A DNA stretch of 64,000 nucleotides from Marinomonas posidonica IVIA-Po-181 (GTDB taxonomy: Bacteria > Pseudomonadota > Gammaproteobacteria > Pseudomonadales > Marinomonadaceae). How positions within the stretch are numbered: position 1 is the stretch's first letter; the number at the start of each line of letters is the position of its first letter. The translations under genes were made by a program, and so were the position numbers. Of the stretch, positions 1-11,478 are shown in pieces. The stretch is from positions 1,364,001-1,428,000 of the forward strand of contig NC_015559.1 in the NCBI RefSeq assembly GCF_000214215.1, given 5' to 3'. Below the pieces are notes generated by a model. The model was not told where the DNA came from and made no database searches. It saw nothing but the letters and a program-made list of their open reading frames with translations.

Positions 1-1
1 T

Positions 2-151
2 GCATTGTTGTATCACCTAGTGGCAGGTGTGAAACACTTGTTCATGGATATGGGGTATTTCGAAGAATTGGACAGTGGGCGTAGTGCGGCAATAGCCAAC
101 ATGATTATCGCTGCCGTCTTTATCGTATTAGCAGGAGTGTGGATATGGTAA
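2..151 (+). CDS. sdhC: Succinate dehydrogenase cytochrome b556 subunit, C-terminal fragment
   Basis: Only the last 49 residues are in the window; the gene starts upstream. The reading frame gives ALLYHLVAGVKHLFMDMGYF, matching the HLxxGxRHLxxDxG block of SdhC that contributes to heme b and quinone binding, followed by one membrane helix and a stop at 149-151. SdhC anchors the SdhAB catalytic heads in the inner membrane together with SdhD. Its last codons overlap the sdhD start by 7 bases, which implies translational coupling. The identification rests on the motif and on the sdhDAB genes that follow. Confidence 0.9.
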   Translation, partial: ALLYHLVAGVKHLFMDMGYFEELDSGRSAAIANMIIAAVFIVLAGVWIW

Positions 152-492
152 CTCAAATTACAAGCTTTGGTCGTTCTGGCCTATATGACTGGATGATGCA
201 GCGAGTCTCTGCATTGGTTCTATCAGTCTATACTTTGTTTATGATCGGTTATTTGGTGAGTAATCCAGATCTGACTTATGAGCAATGGAGCGCATTGTTT
301 GAAACAACTTGGATGCGCATTTTTAGTTTGTTGGTCTTGTTGTCTATCGGTATCCACTCTTGGATCGGTTTGTGGTCTGTTTCGACAGACTATATTAAAG
401 CAACAGGTGCACGTTTTTTCTTTCAATCTCTATGCGGTTTGGCCATGTTTGTGTACATCGTGTGGGGCATTCAGGTTCTTTGGGGGCTATAA
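145..492 (+). CDS. sdhD: Succinate dehydrogenase hydrophobic membrane anchor subunit
   Basis: A 115-residue integral membrane protein with three predicted helices. It forms the cytochrome b556 membrane domain with SdhC and passes electrons from SdhB to ubiquinone. The segment SIGIHSWIGLWSVSTDY contains the conserved HxxxGxxxVxxDY signature with the heme-ligand histidine and quinone-site Asp-Tyr. I chose ATG at 145 over an in-frame GTG at 139 because CAGGAG lies 7 bases upstream of 145 and most SdhD proteins begin just before a Gly-Arg-Ser/Gly-Leu-Tyr-Asp motif. The gene starts inside the sdhC end, and sdhA follows after 3 bases. Confidence 0.93.
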   Translation: MVTQITSFGRSGLYDWMMQRVSALVLSVYTLFMIGYLVSNPDLTYEQWSALFETTWMRIFSLLVLLSIGIHSWIGLWSVSTDYIKATGARFFFQSLCGLAMFVYIVWGIQVLWGL

Positions 493-495
493 GTA

Positions 496-2268
496 ATGGC
501 GAATATTCGTACGATTTCATTTGATGCCATTGTAATTGGTGGTGGCGGTGCTGGTATGCGTGCCGCGCTTCAGTTGACAGAAACAGGTTTGGATACCGCT
601 TGCATTACGAAAGTATTCCCTACTCGTTCTCACACAGTATCAGCGCAAGGTGGTATTACTTGTGCGATCGCAAGTGACGATCCAAACGATGATTGGCGCT
701 GGCACATGTACGACACGGTAAAAGGGTCTGACTACATTGGTGACCAAGATGCCATTGAATACATGTGTTCTGTTGGTCCACAAGCTGTCTTTGAACTTGA
801 GCACATGGGTTTGCCATTTTCTCGTACAGAGCAAGGCCGTATTTATCAGCGTCCTTTTGGTGGTCAATCTAAAGATTTTGGTAAGGGCGGTCAGGCTGCT
901 CGTACTTGTGCTGCGGCTGACCGTACAGGTCACGCTTTGTTGCACACGCTGTATCAAGCAAACTTAAAAGGTGGTACGTCTTTCTTCAATGAATGGTACG
1001 CCACAGACTTGGTGAAAAATAATGACGGCGCCGTGGTTGGTGTCATCGCTATCTGCATCGAAACAGGTGAAACGGTTTACCTAAAAGCAAAAGCAACGGT
1101 TATTGCGACAGGTGGTGCGGGCCGTATTTATCAGTCTACTACGAATGCTCACATTAACACGGGTGACGGTATTGGTATGGCGTTGCGCGCTGGTTTCCCA
1201 ATGCAAGACATGGAAATGTGGCAGTTCCACCCAACTGGTATTTATGGTGCGGGTACCTTGGTAACCGAAGGTTGTCGTGGTGAAGGTGGTTACCTGATCA
1301 ACAAAGACGGCGAGCGTTTCATGGAGCGTTATGCGCCAAATGCGAAAGACCTTGCTGGTCGTGACGTTGTGGCTCGTTCTATGATCTTGGAAATCCTTGA
1401 AGGTCGTGGTTGCGGCCCAGACGGTGACCACGTATTGCTGAAGCTGGATCACCTAGGTGAAGAGACCTTGAATAAGCGTCTACCAGGTATCCTTGAACTC
1501 TCTCGTACCTTTGCTCACGTTGATCCTGTGAAAGAGCCGATCCCAGTTATTCCAACATGTCATTACATGATGGGCGGTATTCCGACCAATGTTGGTGGTC
1601 AAGCACTGAAACAAAATGAGTCAGGTGAAGACATCGTTGTCGACGGTCTTTATGCATGTGGTGAAGCTGCTTGTGTCTCTGTTCATGGCGCTAACCGCTT
1701 AGGTGGTAACTCTTTGCTAGACTTAGTCGTATTCGGTCGCGCAGTTGGTTTGCAGGTTAAGAAATCCTTGGATGAGGGTTTTGATTCCCTTGATGCGACA
1801 GACACAGATGTTGAAGCGGCTATGTCACGTTTGAATCGCCTAAATACTTCTACAGGTGGCGAGAGTGTGGCGGAAGTTCGTGCTGACTTACAGCGTGTCA
1901 TGCAATTGTATTTCGGTGTGTTCCGTGAAGGTGACTCTATGCAGAAAGGCCTGGAGCAGCTAGCGGAAATTCGTCAGCGTGTTGAAAATCTTCACCTTGA
2001 AGATAAGAGTGAAGCTTTCAATACGGCTCGTATAGAAGCTCTTGAGCTTGAAAACTTGTTAGAAGTGGCGGAAGCGACAGCGGTTCCTGCAGAATTTCGT
2101 AAAGAGAGTCGTGGTGCGCATGCCCGTAACGACTTCACAGAACGTGATGATGAGAATTGGTTGAAGCATTCTTTGTTCCACCCAGCGGATAAGAAAGTGA
2201 CTAAGCGTGATGTAAACTTCGCGCCTAAGACAATGGACGCTTTCCCACCTAAAGCTCGTACGTACTAA
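496..2268 (+). CDS. sdhA: Succinate dehydrogenase flavoprotein subunit
   Basis: The catalytic FAD subunit, which oxidises succinate to fumarate in the TCA cycle. 590 residues is the normal family length. An N-terminal dinucleotide-binding [10 protein letters not shown] motif (residues 16-25) is followed by HTVSAQGG, whose His carries the covalent 8-alpha-histidyl FAD. Later come [10 protein letters not shown] and [19 protein letters not shown], substrate and FAD contacts of the SdhA/FrdA family. The C-terminus ends in the usual [17 protein letters not shown] block. It starts 3 bases after sdhD and is followed 6 bases later by sdhB, so it is part of the sdhCDAB operon. Confidence 0.98.
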   Translation: MANIRTISFDAIVIGGGGAGMRAALQLTETGLDTACITKVFPTRSHTVSAQGGITCAIASDDPNDDWRWHMYDTVKGSDYIGDQDAIEYMCSVGPQAVFELEHMGLPFSRTEQGRIYQRPFGGQSKDFGKGGQAARTCAAADRTGHALLHTLYQANLKGGTSFFNEWYATDLVKNNDGAVVGVIAICIETGETVYLKAKATVIATGGAGRIYQSTTNAHINTGDGIGMALRAGFPMQDMEMWQFHPTGIYGAGTLVTEGCRGEGGYLINKDGERFMERYAPNAKDLAGRDVVARSMILEILEGRGCGPDGDHVLLKLDHLGEETLNKRLPGILELSRTFAHVDPVKEPIPVIPTCHYMMGGIPTNVGGQALKQNESGEDIVVDGLYACGEAACVSVHGANRLGGNSLLDLVVFGRAVGLQVKKSLDEGFDSLDATDTDVEAAMSRLNRLNTSTGGESVAEVRADLQRVMQLYFGVFREGDSMQKGLEQLAEIRQRVENLHLEDKSEAFNTARIEALELENLLEVAEATAVPAEFRKESRGAHARNDFTERDDENWLKHSLFHPADKKVTKRDVNFAPKTMDAFPPKARTY

Positions 2269-2274
2269 GGGGTT

Positions 2275-2985
2275 ATGTCAATGTTAGTTAGTATTTATCG
2301 CTACAATCCTGAGAAGGACGACGCTCCTTATATGCAGGATTACCAAGTGGAGTTACCAGAAGGTAAAGACTTAATGGTATTGGACGTTTTGAACATGCTG
2401 AAAGCGCAAGATCCAAGCATTTCATACCGTCGCTCATGCCGTGAAGGTGTGTGTGGTTCGGATGGTATGAACATGTCTGGTAAAAATGGCTTGGCTTGTA
2501 TCACAACGGTGTCAGAAGCGTCTAAGAACAATAAGCTAGTGCTACGTCCTCTACCTGGTTTGCCGGTTGTGCGTGACCTAGTGGTTGATATGGGGCAATT
2601 CTACAAGCAATACGAAAAAATTCGTCCATACTTGATGAACGATACGCCAGCGCCAGCCATTGAGCGTCTGCAAAGCCCAGAAGAGCGTGAAAAGCTTGAT
2701 GGACTTTATGAGTGCATCTTGTGTGCTTGTTGTTCAACAGCTTGTCCATCTTTTTGGTGGAATCCAGATAAGTTTGTTGGTCCTTCTGGTTTGCTACAGG
2801 CTTACCGATTCTTGGCTGACAGTCGTGACAACGCGACTCAAGAGCGTTTGAGCGAATTGGATGATCCATTTAGTGTTTTCCGTTGCCATGGTATTATGAA
2901 CTGTGTCAATGTATGCCCTAAAGGGTTAAATCCTACCAAGGCAATTGGTAATATTCGTACTATGCTGTTGCAAAGAGCAACCTAA
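2275..2985 (+). CDS. sdhB: Succinate dehydrogenase iron-sulfur subunit
   Basis: The iron-sulfur electron-transfer subunit linking SdhA to the membrane quinone site; 236 residues. All three cluster motifs are visible: the [2Fe-2S] CREGVCGSDGMNM block, the [4Fe-4S] CILCACCSTACPSFWW block, and the [3Fe-4S] CHGIMNCVNVCPKGLNP block. Two in-frame ATGs compete (2275 and 2281). AAGGGG sits only 2-3 bases before 2275 but 8 before 2281, so the shorter start MLVSIYRYNP may be the real one. Last gene of sdhCDAB; a GC-rich inverted repeat follows at 3039-3067. Confidence 0.97.
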   Translation: MSMLVSIYRYNPEKDDAPYMQDYQVELPEGKDLMVLDVLNMLKAQDPSISYRRSCREGVCGSDGMNMSGKNGLACITTVSEASKNNKLVLRPLPGLPVVRDLVVDMGQFYKQYEKIRPYLMNDTPAPAIERLQSPEEREKLDGLYECILCACCSTACPSFWWNPDKFVGPSGLLQAYRFLADSRDNATQERLSELDDPFSVFRCHGIMNCVNVCPKGLNPTKAIGNIRTMLLQRAT

Positions 2986-3038
2986 TAGATGAAAAATTCA
3001 GACAGTCACTGGGTGAATTTGACCTGACTGCTGAACTC

Positions 3039-3067
3039 GGCGGCTTGACTCCATATTCAATGCCGCC
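3039..3067 (+). terminator. Possible weak terminator after sdhCDAB
   Basis: An all-GC 6-bp stem (GGCGGC at 3039-3044 with GCCGCC at 3062-3067) around a 17-base loop is followed by ATTTTGCCTATTTT. The long loop and interrupted T-run make it weak, so read-through into sucA is likely. The rest of 2986-3357 is noncoding leader for sucA and holds another structured element (3305-3341). Confidence 0.3.
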
Positions 3068-3304
3068 ATTTTGCCTATTTTCCTATGGAGAATAGGGTAA
3101 AAAGAATTTAAAATTCGACCTTTACGAGCAAGGATGTGCTAAGAAAAGTTGCTAACTCAGTGATGAAGGATTCAAAGTATTTCATGAATTGAGTGATATG
3201 CTTTTAGTGACTTAGTATTGAACGTAAAAGGGCGATAGTAGCTGGAAGTAAACAAAAAAATCGAGACTGTCAAAAGTCTTACGGGCCTGATAATAAGATC
3301 AATC

Positions 3305-3341
3305 GTTCGATTGAACCGGGACCCCGGTAGCTGGCTCGAAC
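3305..3341 (+). promoter_or_regulatory. Two-tier hairpin in the sucA leader
   Basis: GTTCGA (3305-3310) pairs perfectly with TCGAAC (3336-3341), and inside it ACCGGG (3315-3320) pairs with CCCGGT (3323-3328) over a 2-base loop. It ends 16 bases before the sucA ATG, just upstream of the ribosome binding site. This suggests an RNA structure that could influence sucA translation or mark a processing site. There is no direct evidence for function. Confidence 0.4.
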
Positions 3342-3357
3342 ATAAGGGTGATCGAGA

Positions 3358-6195
3358 ATGCACGAAAGTTTAATGGAGTTGCTGTGGAGCACCTCTCATT
3401 TTTCAGGTGGAAACTTGGAATATGTAGAAGGGTTGTTTGAAAGCTACCTCGTCGATCCGAATTCAGTTTCGGAAGAATGGCGGAAATGTTTTGACCAGTT
3501 GCCTCGCGTGAGTGAAGCACAGTCAACAGATCTTCCCCATTCAGTTATTCAAGAGCAATTTCTGCAAATTGGTAAAAACAAATTTAGAGCCATGCCTGCC
3601 AGTTCTGGTGTTGCAGTGAGCTCTGATCATGAGCAGAAACAAATCAGTGTCTTGCAGTTGATTAATGCTTATCGCGTTCGTGGTCATCAACATGCGACAT
3701 TGGACCCACTAGGTTTACAAAAGCGTGAAAAAGTCGCTGACTTGGATATGGGTTATCACCAATTAACAGGTGCTGATTTAGATACGTCATTTAATGTCAG
3801 TTCTTTGTTTTTTAACAAAGAGTCAATGAAATTAGGTGACATTGTTTCTGATCTAGAAAAAACCTACTGTGGCAGTATCGGCTACGAGTTTATGCACATC
3901 GTCGATACACAAGAAAAAGCTTGGCTGCAACAGCGCGTAGAATCCGTACGATCCCACCCTGAATACTCTCAAGAAACCCGAGAAAGCCTATTAGAACGAC
4001 TTACTGCAGCGGAAGGTCTAGAAAAATATCTAGCCAGCCGTTACCCAGGCGCGAAACGTTTCGGTCTTGAAGGTGGTGAGAGTTTGATTCCAATGGTGAA
4101 TGAATTAATCCAGCGTTCTGGTGCCTTAGGGGCAAAAGAAGTTGTGATTGGTATGGCTCACCGTGGTCGCTTGAATGTCTTAGTAAATACCTTAGGTAAG
4201 AATCCTAAAGACTTATTTGATGAGTTCGAAGGTAAGAAGCTGGTCAACACATCTGGTGATGTAAAATACCACCAAGGTTTCTCTTCTAATGTAATGACGG
4301 CCGGCGGTGAAGTTCACATCGCATTGTCTTTTAACCCGTCTCACTTAGAAATTGTTTCTCCAGTGGTTGAGGGCTCTGTTCGAGCTCGTCAAGACCGACG
4401 TAAAGACACAACGGGTAAGTCTGTTGTGCCGATTTCCATTCACGGTGATGCGGCCTTTGCCGGTCAAGGCGTGGTTATGGAAACTTTCCAAATGTCGCAG
4501 ACACGTGCTTATCGTACTGGCGGTACGGTTCATATCGTGATCAACAACCAAGTTGGTTTTACCACAAACCGTCAAGAAGATTCGCGCTCAACCGAATACG
4601 CAACGGATGTTGCGAAAATGATTCAGGCGCCAATTTTCCACGTAAACGGCGATGATCCAGAAGCGGTCTTGTTTGTGACGCAACTGGCATTAGATTACCG
4701 TTACGAATTTGGCCGTGACGTGGTGATCGACATGGTATGTTACCGTCGCCGTGGCCACAACGAGACAGATGAGCCATCTGGTACTCAGCCGTTGATGTAC
4801 AATGTTATTAGTAAGTTAAAAACCACTCGTAACTTGTACGCTGAAAAGCTTATTGCTGGATCAGTGGTGAGTAAAGAATTGTCCGATAAAATGGTGAATG
4901 ATAACCGTGAAAATCTGGACAATGGCCGTCACGTCGCGCAAAGCCTAGTATTAGAGTCTCAAACAAAGATGTTTGTGGATTGGAAACCATACTTAGGTGT
5001 TGAATGGACAGATGAAGGCGACACTCGTTATCCATTGGCTGAACTTCAAGACGTGGCGAAGAAGCTTACCCATGTTCCTGATGGCGTTGTGGTTCAGCGT
5101 CAAGTTCAAAAGATCTATCAAGACCGTGATAAAATGACGGCTGGTGCTTTGCCACTTAACTGGGGTTATGCGGAAACGTTAGCCTTCGCTACTTTGCTAG
5201 AGCAGGGCTACCCGATTCGTATTACGGGTCAGGACTCTGGTCGTGGTACCTTCTCTCACCGTCATGCTGTGGTTCACAGTCAAAAAGATGGCAGTACCTA
5301 CATTCCTCTGAAACATTTGTCGGATGATCAACCTACGTTAGATCTTTACGATTCTTATTTGTCAGAAGAAGCCGTATTGGCGTTTGAATACGGTTATGCC
5401 AGCACATCGCCACAAGGTTTGGTGGTTTGGGAAGCTCAGTTTGGTGATTTTGCCAACGGTGCTCAAGTGGTGATTGACCAGTTCATTACCAGTGGTGAGC
5501 ACAAGTGGGGACGTTTGTGTGGTCTGACTATGTTGTTGCCTCACGGCTACGAAGGTCAAGGCCCAGAGCACTCTTCTGCTCGCTTAGAGCGTTTTATGCA
5601 ATTGTGTGCGGAATACAATATTCAAGTTTGTGTCCCAACCACACCATCGCAGATTTACCATATCTTACGTCGTCAAGCGATCCGTCCAATGCGTCGTCCA
5701 TTGATTATCATGTCGCCGAAGAGTTTGCTGCGTCACAAACAAGCTACTTCGACTTTGGAAGACTTGGCTGAAGGCAGCTTCAAAACAGTATTGCCAGAAG
5801 CGTCTGAGTCCATCGCGGCGGATAAAGTGAAACGCATTGTGTTGTGTAGCGGTAAGGTTTACTACGATTTGATTAATCGCCGTGAAGCGCTAGAAAAAGA
5901 CGATGTCGCTGTGGTTCGTTTAGAGCAGCTGTACCCGTTCCCATATGCAGACCTTGAGTCCGTATTGGAGCAGTACAAAAATGTTGAGAGTTTGGTTTGG
6001 TGTCAAGAAGAGCCGAAAAACCAAGGTGCTTGGCATGCCAATCGTCACCGTATGAATCGAGTGTTGGAAAAACTGTATCCTGAGTTGAAGATCCGTTTTG
6101 CGGGTCGAATTTCATCAGCTGCACCAGCAGCAGGTTACATGTCTGTCCACGTAGAAGAGCAAGAAGCACTGGTCAACGACGCACTAGTTGGTTAG
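3358..6195 (+). CDS. sucA: 2-oxoglutarate dehydrogenase E1 component
   Basis: Thiamine-diphosphate-dependent decarboxylase of the 2-oxoglutarate dehydrogenase complex; it transfers the succinyl group to lipoyl-SucB. 945 residues, the expected length. The N-terminus has the E1o helix (SHFSGGNLEYVEGLFESYL) that binds E2. The catalytic domain carries GMAHRGRLNVL, SFNPSHLE, IHGDAAFAGQG with VINNQVGFTT (ThDP/Mg2+ site), and the C-terminal transketolase-like half has GHGYEGQGPEHSSAR-type and WCQEEPKNQGAW motifs. ATG at 3358 is preceded by AAGGGTG. It starts the sucAB-lpd-sucCD run after a 372-base leader. Confidence 0.98.
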   Translation: MHESLMELLWSTSHFSGGNLEYVEGLFESYLVDPNSVSEEWRKCFDQLPRVSEAQSTDLPHSVIQEQFLQIGKNKFRAMPASSGVAVSSDHEQKQISVLQLINAYRVRGHQHATLDPLGLQKREKVADLDMGYHQLTGADLDTSFNVSSLFFNKESMKLGDIVSDLEKTYCGSIGYEFMHIVDTQEKAWLQQRVESVRSHPEYSQETRESLLERLTAAEGLEKYLASRYPGAKRFGLEGGESLIPMVNELIQRSGALGAKEVVIGMAHRGRLNVLVNTLGKNPKDLFDEFEGKKLVNTSGDVKYHQGFSSNVMTAGGEVHIALSFNPSHLEIVSPVVEGSVRARQDRRKDTTGKSVVPISIHGDAAFAGQGVVMETFQMSQTRAYRTGGTVHIVINNQVGFTTNRQEDSRSTEYATDVAKMIQAPIFHVNGDDPEAVLFVTQLALDYRYEFGRDVVIDMVCYRRRGHNETDEPSGTQPLMYNVISKLKTTRNLYAEKLIAGSVVSKELSDKMVNDNRENLDNGRHVAQSLVLESQTKMFVDWKPYLGVEWTDEGDTRYPLAELQDVAKKLTHVPDGVVVQRQVQKIYQDRDKMTAGALPLNWGYAETLAFATLLEQGYPIRITGQDSGRGTFSHRHAVVHSQKDGSTYIPLKHLSDDQPTLDLYDSYLSEEAVLAFEYGYASTSPQGLVVWEAQFGDFANGAQVVIDQFITSGEHKWGRLCGLTMLLPHGYEGQGPEHSSARLERFMQLCAEYNIQVCVPTTPSQIYHILRRQAIRPMRRPLIIMSPKSLLRHKQATSTLEDLAEGSFKTVLPEASESIAADKVKRIVLCSGKVYYDLINRREALEKDDVAVVRLEQLYPFPYADLESVLEQYKNVESLVWCQEEPKNQGAWHANRHRMNRVLEKLYPELKIRFAGRISSAAPAAGYMSVHVEEQEALVNDALVG

Positions 6196-6226
6196 TACCA
6201 TAGCCTGTCAGAGATAAGGGTATAAA

Positions 6227-7735
6227 ATGAGCATTGAAATTAAAGCACCTACTTTTCCAGAATCTGTAGCCGACGGAACTGTTGCTACTTGGTACAAAAA
6301 GCCAGGTGAAGCCTGTGCCCGTGATGAGCACATTGTCGACATTGAGACGGATAAAGTGGTTCTAGAAGTGGTTGCGCCAGCTGATGGTGTCATCGCCGAA
6401 GTATTGAAAAATGAAGGTGACATCGTATTGAGCGATGAAGTCTTAGCAAAATTTGAAGAGGGCGGTGCAGCGGCATCCGCTCCGGCAGCTGAAAAAGCAG
6501 CCGATGCGCCAGCCGCATCAACTTCTGCAAAAGAAACGGTACAAATCAAAGCACCAACTTTCCCTGAATCCGTTGCTGACGGTACCGTAGCGGCTTGGCA
6601 CAAGCAGCCAGGCGAAGCTTGTTCTCGTGATGAGCACATCGTTGACATCGAAACGGATAAAGTTGTTTTGGAAGTGGTTGCCCCAGCAGATGGTGTGATC
6701 GGTGAGATTACTAAGAACGAAGGCGATACTGTCCTAAGTGATGAAGTATTGGCTAGTTTTCTAGTGGGTGCCTCTGGTGGCGCAGCTCCTGCTCCTGTAG
6801 AAGCGGCGACTGCAGCGCCAGCCGCTGAAGGCGACGAAGATGGTGTAGCAGGTCCTGCGGCACGCAAAGCCTTAGCAGAAGCTGGTTTATCAGCGGCACA
6901 AGTTAAAGGTACGGGTAAAGGCGGACGCATCACTAAAGAAGATGTTGATGCAGCTGTGAAAGCGAAGCCAGCGGCGGCACCAGTTGCTAAAGCGGCACCA
7001 GCTGCAGCGATGCCAGCATTGGGTGCGGATGGTCGTGTTGAAAAACGCGTACCTATGACGCGTCTACGTGCGACAATCGCTAAACGTTTGGTTGAAGCTC
7101 AACAAACAGCAGCGATGTTAACAACGTACAACGAAGTTAACATGGGTCCTGTTATGGAAATTCGTAAGAAATACAAAGACGAATTTATGAAAGTTCATAA
7201 TGGTACTAAACTGGGCTTCATGTCTTTCTTTGTGAAAGCGGCAACAGAGGCTCTAAAACGCTTCCCTGCGGTGAATGCATCTATTGATGGTAATGACATG
7301 GTTTACCATGGTTACCAAGATATCGGTGTTGCTGTCTCAACGGATCGTGGCTTGATGGTTCCTGTACTTCGCAATACTGAGGCGATGGGTCTTGCGAACA
7401 TCGAATCGACTATCATGGATTTTGCAATCCGTGGTCGCGACGGTAAGTTGGGTATGGACGATATGCAAGGTGGTACGTTCACCATTACTAATGGCGGTAC
7501 GTTTGGCTCTTTGATGTCTACGCCAATCATTAACCCACCACAAACGGCTATCTTGGGTATGCATAAAATCCAAGAGCGTCCAATGGCGGTAAATGGTCAA
7601 GTGGTAATTCAGCCAATGATGTATCTGGCTCTGTCTTATGACCACCGTATGATCGATGGTAAAGAAGCCGTTCAATTCTTGGTAACCATTAAAGAATTGC
7701 TAGAAGACCCTGCGCGTCTTTTACTTGAAATCTAA
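6227..7735 (+). CDS. sucB: 2-oxoglutarate dehydrogenase E2, dihydrolipoyl succinyltransferase with two lipoyl domains
   Basis: Core E2 enzyme of the 2-oxoglutarate dehydrogenase complex, moving succinyl from lipoate to CoA. 502 residues, about 100 longer than the E. coli single-lipoyl SucB. Two lipoyl domains (about residues 2-77 and 104-180) each contain [11 protein letters not shown], whose Lys is the lipoylation site. Ala/Pro-rich linkers follow, then a peripheral E1/E3-binding domain ([14 protein letters not shown] to TKEDV, about 205-245) and the chloramphenicol-acetyltransferase-fold catalytic domain ending in [16 protein letters not shown] with the catalytic HxxxDG. The two lipoyl domains differ at many synonymous sites, so the duplication is not recent. 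Confidence 0.97.
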   Translation: MSIEIKAPTFPESVADGTVATWYKKPGEACARDEHIVDIETDKVVLEVVAPADGVIAEVLKNEGDIVLSDEVLAKFEEGGAAASAPAAEKAADAPAASTSAKETVQIKAPTFPESVADGTVAAWHKQPGEACSRDEHIVDIETDKVVLEVVAPADGVIGEITKNEGDTVLSDEVLASFLVGASGGAAPAPVEAATAAPAAEGDEDGVAGPAARKALAEAGLSAAQVKGTGKGGRITKEDVDAAVKAKPAAAPVAKAAPAAAMPALGADGRVEKRVPMTRLRATIAKRLVEAQQTAAMLTTYNEVNMGPVMEIRKKYKDEFMKVHNGTKLGFMSFFVKAATEALKRFPAVNASIDGNDMVYHGYQDIGVAVSTDRGLMVPVLRNTEAMGLANIESTIMDFAIRGRDGKLGMDDMQGGTFTITNGGTFGSLMSTPIINPPQTAILGMHKIQERPMAVNGQVVIQPMMYLALSYDHRMIDGKEAVQFLVTIKELLEDPARLLLEI

Positions 7736-7768
7736 TTATTTGTACTTACTAACGTGTATGAATTGAAT

Positions 7769-9263
<1,495 letters not shown>

Positions 9264-9275
9264 TAAAAATTAGAT

Positions 9276-9307
9276 TTGCCGGCTTTTCCAGCCGGCAATT
9301 TCTGTCT
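9276..9307 (+). terminator. Hairpin after lpd, possible terminator
   Basis: TTGCCGGC (9276-9283) pairs with GCCGGCAA (9291-9298) around TTTTCCA and is followed by TTTCTGTCTT. The stem is strong but the T-run is broken, so partial termination or mRNA 3'-end protection before sucC is likely. Confidence 0.55.
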
Positions 9308-9354
9308 TAACCGGCAGAATTTATGTCAATCATTCAGATGAGCGGAAGAATCAA

Positions 9355-10521
9355 ATGAACCTACATGAATATCAGGCTAAACAGCTTTTTGCTGAATACG
9401 GCCTGCCAGTATCGACAGGGTACGCAGTAGACACGCCAGAAGAGGCGGTCGAAGCTGCGAAAAAAATTGGTGGTGACAAGTGGGTTGTTAAAGCTCAAGT
9501 ACACGCAGGTGGCCGTGGTAAAGCGGGCGGTGTGAAGCTTGTTGATTCTTATGACGAAGTGAAAGCCTTTGCGGCAAATTGGTTAGGTAAAAACCTAGTT
9601 ACTTACCAAACAGACGCAAATGGTCAGCCTGTTGCTAAGATTCTTGTTGAATCTTGCACTGACATCGCCAACGAATTGTACCTAGGTGCTGTTGTTGACC
9701 GTTCTACTCGTAAAGTCGTTTTCATGGCCTCTACTGAAGGTGGTGTTGAGATCGAGAAAGTAGCGGAAGAAACGCCTGAGTTGATTCACAAAGCGATCAT
9801 TGATCCGCTAGTTGGCGCTCAGCCATACCAAGCTCGTGAAATGGCATTTAAAATGGGTCTTAACCCAACTCAAATCAAGCAGTTCACTAAGATCTTCCTT
9901 GGTTTGTCACAAATGTTCCATGACTGCGATTTCGCACTACTTGAAATCAACCCTCTTGTTATTACAGATGAAGGTAACCTTCACTGTCTAGACGGTAAGA
10001 TCAACATCGACAGCAACGCTGTTTACCGTCAGAAGAAAATGCAAGAGTTCCACGATCCATCTCAAGAAGATGAGCGTGAAGCGCATGCCGCACAATGGGA
10101 ACTTAACTATGTTGCACTAGATGGTAACGTAGGTTGCATGGTAAACGGTGCCGGCCTAGCAATGGGTACAATGGACATCGTTAACCTACACGGCGGCAAG
10201 CCAGCTAACTTCCTAGACGTAGGTGGTGGTGCAACAAAAGAACGTGTTGCTGAAGCATTCAAAATCATCCTTTCTGACAGCAATGTTAAAGCCGTATTGG
10301 TTAACATCTTCGGTGGTATCGTTCGTTGCGACATGATCGCAGAAGGTATCATTGGTGCGGTTGAGCAAGTTGGTGTAAACGTACCTGTTGTTGTACGTTT
10401 GGAAGGTACTAACGCAGAGAAAGGCCGTGAAGTTCTAGCTAACTCTGGTCTAGACATCATTGCTGCATCCAGTCTTAAAGACGCAGCGGAACAAGTTGTT
10501 AAAGCTGCGGAGGGCAAATAA
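9355..10521 (+). CDS. sucC: Succinyl-CoA synthetase (ADP-forming) beta subunit
   Basis: Forms succinate and ATP from succinyl-CoA with SucD; 388 residues. The ATP-grasp N-terminal domain is shown by [18 protein letters not shown] and [13 protein letters not shown], the Mg-ATP region by LLEINPLV, and the C-terminal CoA-ligase-like domain by [11 protein letters not shown] and [21 protein letters not shown] upstream serves as the ribosome binding site. sucD follows after 2 bases, consistent with the alpha2-beta2 enzyme being made from one message. Confidence 0.98.
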   Translation: MNLHEYQAKQLFAEYGLPVSTGYAVDTPEEAVEAAKKIGGDKWVVKAQVHAGGRGKAGGVKLVDSYDEVKAFAANWLGKNLVTYQTDANGQPVAKILVESCTDIANELYLGAVVDRSTRKVVFMASTEGGVEIEKVAEETPELIHKAIIDPLVGAQPYQAREMAFKMGLNPTQIKQFTKIFLGLSQMFHDCDFALLEINPLVITDEGNLHCLDGKINIDSNAVYRQKKMQEFHDPSQEDEREAHAAQWELNYVALDGNVGCMVNGAGLAMGTMDIVNLHGGKPANFLDVGGGATKERVAEAFKIILSDSNVKAVLVNIFGGIVRCDMIAEGIIGAVEQVGVNVPVVVRLEGTNAEKGREVLANSGLDIIAASSLKDAAEQVVKAAEGK

Positions 10522-10523
10522 TA

Positions 10524-11396
10524 ATGTCTGTCTTAATTAACAAAGATACGAAAGTCATCTGTCAGGGTTTCACTGGCGGTCAAGGTACGTTCCACTCTGA
10601 GCAAGCGATTGCTTACGGAACGAAAATGGTTGGTGGTGTAACGCCAGGTAAAGGTGGTCAAACTCACCTAGGTCTTCCTGTGTTCAACACAGTGAAAGAA
10701 GCGGTTGAAGAAACAGGTGCTGAAGCGTCTGTTATCTACGTTCCAGCGCCTTTCGTGAAAGACTCTATCCTAGAAGCCGCTAACGCTGGCATCAAGCTAA
10801 TCGTTTGTATCACTGAAGGTGTGCCAACACTTGATATGCTTGATTGTAAAGTGAAATGTGACGAGCTAGATGTTCGCCTAATCGGTCCTAACTGCCCAGG
10901 TGTGATCACACCAGGTGAATGTAAGATCGGTATCATGCCTGGCCACATCCACTTGCCAGGTAAAGTGGGTATCGTCTCTCGTTCTGGTACCTTGACTTAC
11001 GAAGCGGTTAAGCAAACAACTGATGCTGGTTACGGTCAATCTACTTGTGTTGGTATCGGTGGTGATCCAATCCCAGGTACTAACTTCATCGACGTTCTAG
11101 AAATGTTCCAGAATGATCCTCAGACTGAAGCGATTGTCATGATCGGTGAAATCGGTGGTACAGCGGAAGAAGAAGCGGCGGCTTACATCAAAGCCAACGT
11201 CACTAAGCCTGTTGTGTCTTACATCGCTGGTGTTACGGCACCTGCTGGTAAGCGTATGGGTCACGCTGGTGCGATCATTTCTGGCGGTAAAGGTACGGCT
11301 GATGAGAAATTCGCAGCACTACAAGACGCTGGTGTTAAGACTGTTCGTTCTCTAGCTGATATCGGTACAGCATTAAAAGAAATCACTGGCTGGTAA
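10524..11396 (+). CDS. sucD: Succinyl-CoA synthetase alpha subunit
   Basis: CoA-binding and phosphohistidine-carrying subunit of succinyl-CoA synthetase; 290 residues. The CoA-binding Rossmann domain contains [15 protein letters not shown] and [18 protein letters not shown] and the active-site [14 protein letters not shown] block, with the histidine phosphorylated during catalysis, are intact. GGAGGGC lies 7-8 bases before the ATG inside the sucC end. A strong terminator follows at 11435-11466, closing the TCA block. Confidence 0.98.
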   Translation: MSVLINKDTKVICQGFTGGQGTFHSEQAIAYGTKMVGGVTPGKGGQTHLGLPVFNTVKEAVEETGAEASVIYVPAPFVKDSILEAANAGIKLIVCITEGVPTLDMLDCKVKCDELDVRLIGPNCPGVITPGECKIGIMPGHIHLPGKVGIVSRSGTLTYEAVKQTTDAGYGQSTCVGIGGDPIPGTNFIDVLEMFQNDPQTEAIVMIGEIGGTAEEEAAAYIKANVTKPVVSYIAGVTAPAGKRMGHAGAIISGGKGTADEKFAALQDAGVKTVRSLADIGTALKEITGW

Positions 11397-11434
11397 GCAC
11401 TTGTTTAAGTGATTGCTAAGTCATCTTTGATGAT

Positions 11435-11466
11435 AAAATCCCTGCCAATTGGTGGGGATTTTTTTT
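11435..11466 (+). terminator. Rho-independent terminator of the suc operon
   Basis: AAAATCCC (11435-11442) pairs with GGGATTTT, and the stem extends inward through two wobble pairs and CC/GG to an AATT loop. It is followed by eight T residues. It ends only about 13 bases before the ATG of the next small gene, which therefore is mostly expressed by read-through or has a promoter within the terminator region. Confidence 0.88.
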
Positions 11467-11478
11467 GGAGAGAAGAGC

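Noticed and set aside
3172..3363. Minus-strand frame in the sucA leader
   Set aside because: No conserved motif; overlaps the structured leader and the sucA start.
6208..6933. 241-residue Ala/Ser-rich frame antisense to sucB
   Set aside because: It mirrors the Ala/Pro-rich lipoyl linkers of sucB; no ribosome site or conserved motif. Likewise the antisense frames at 1081-1452, 10107-10517 and 44158-44724.
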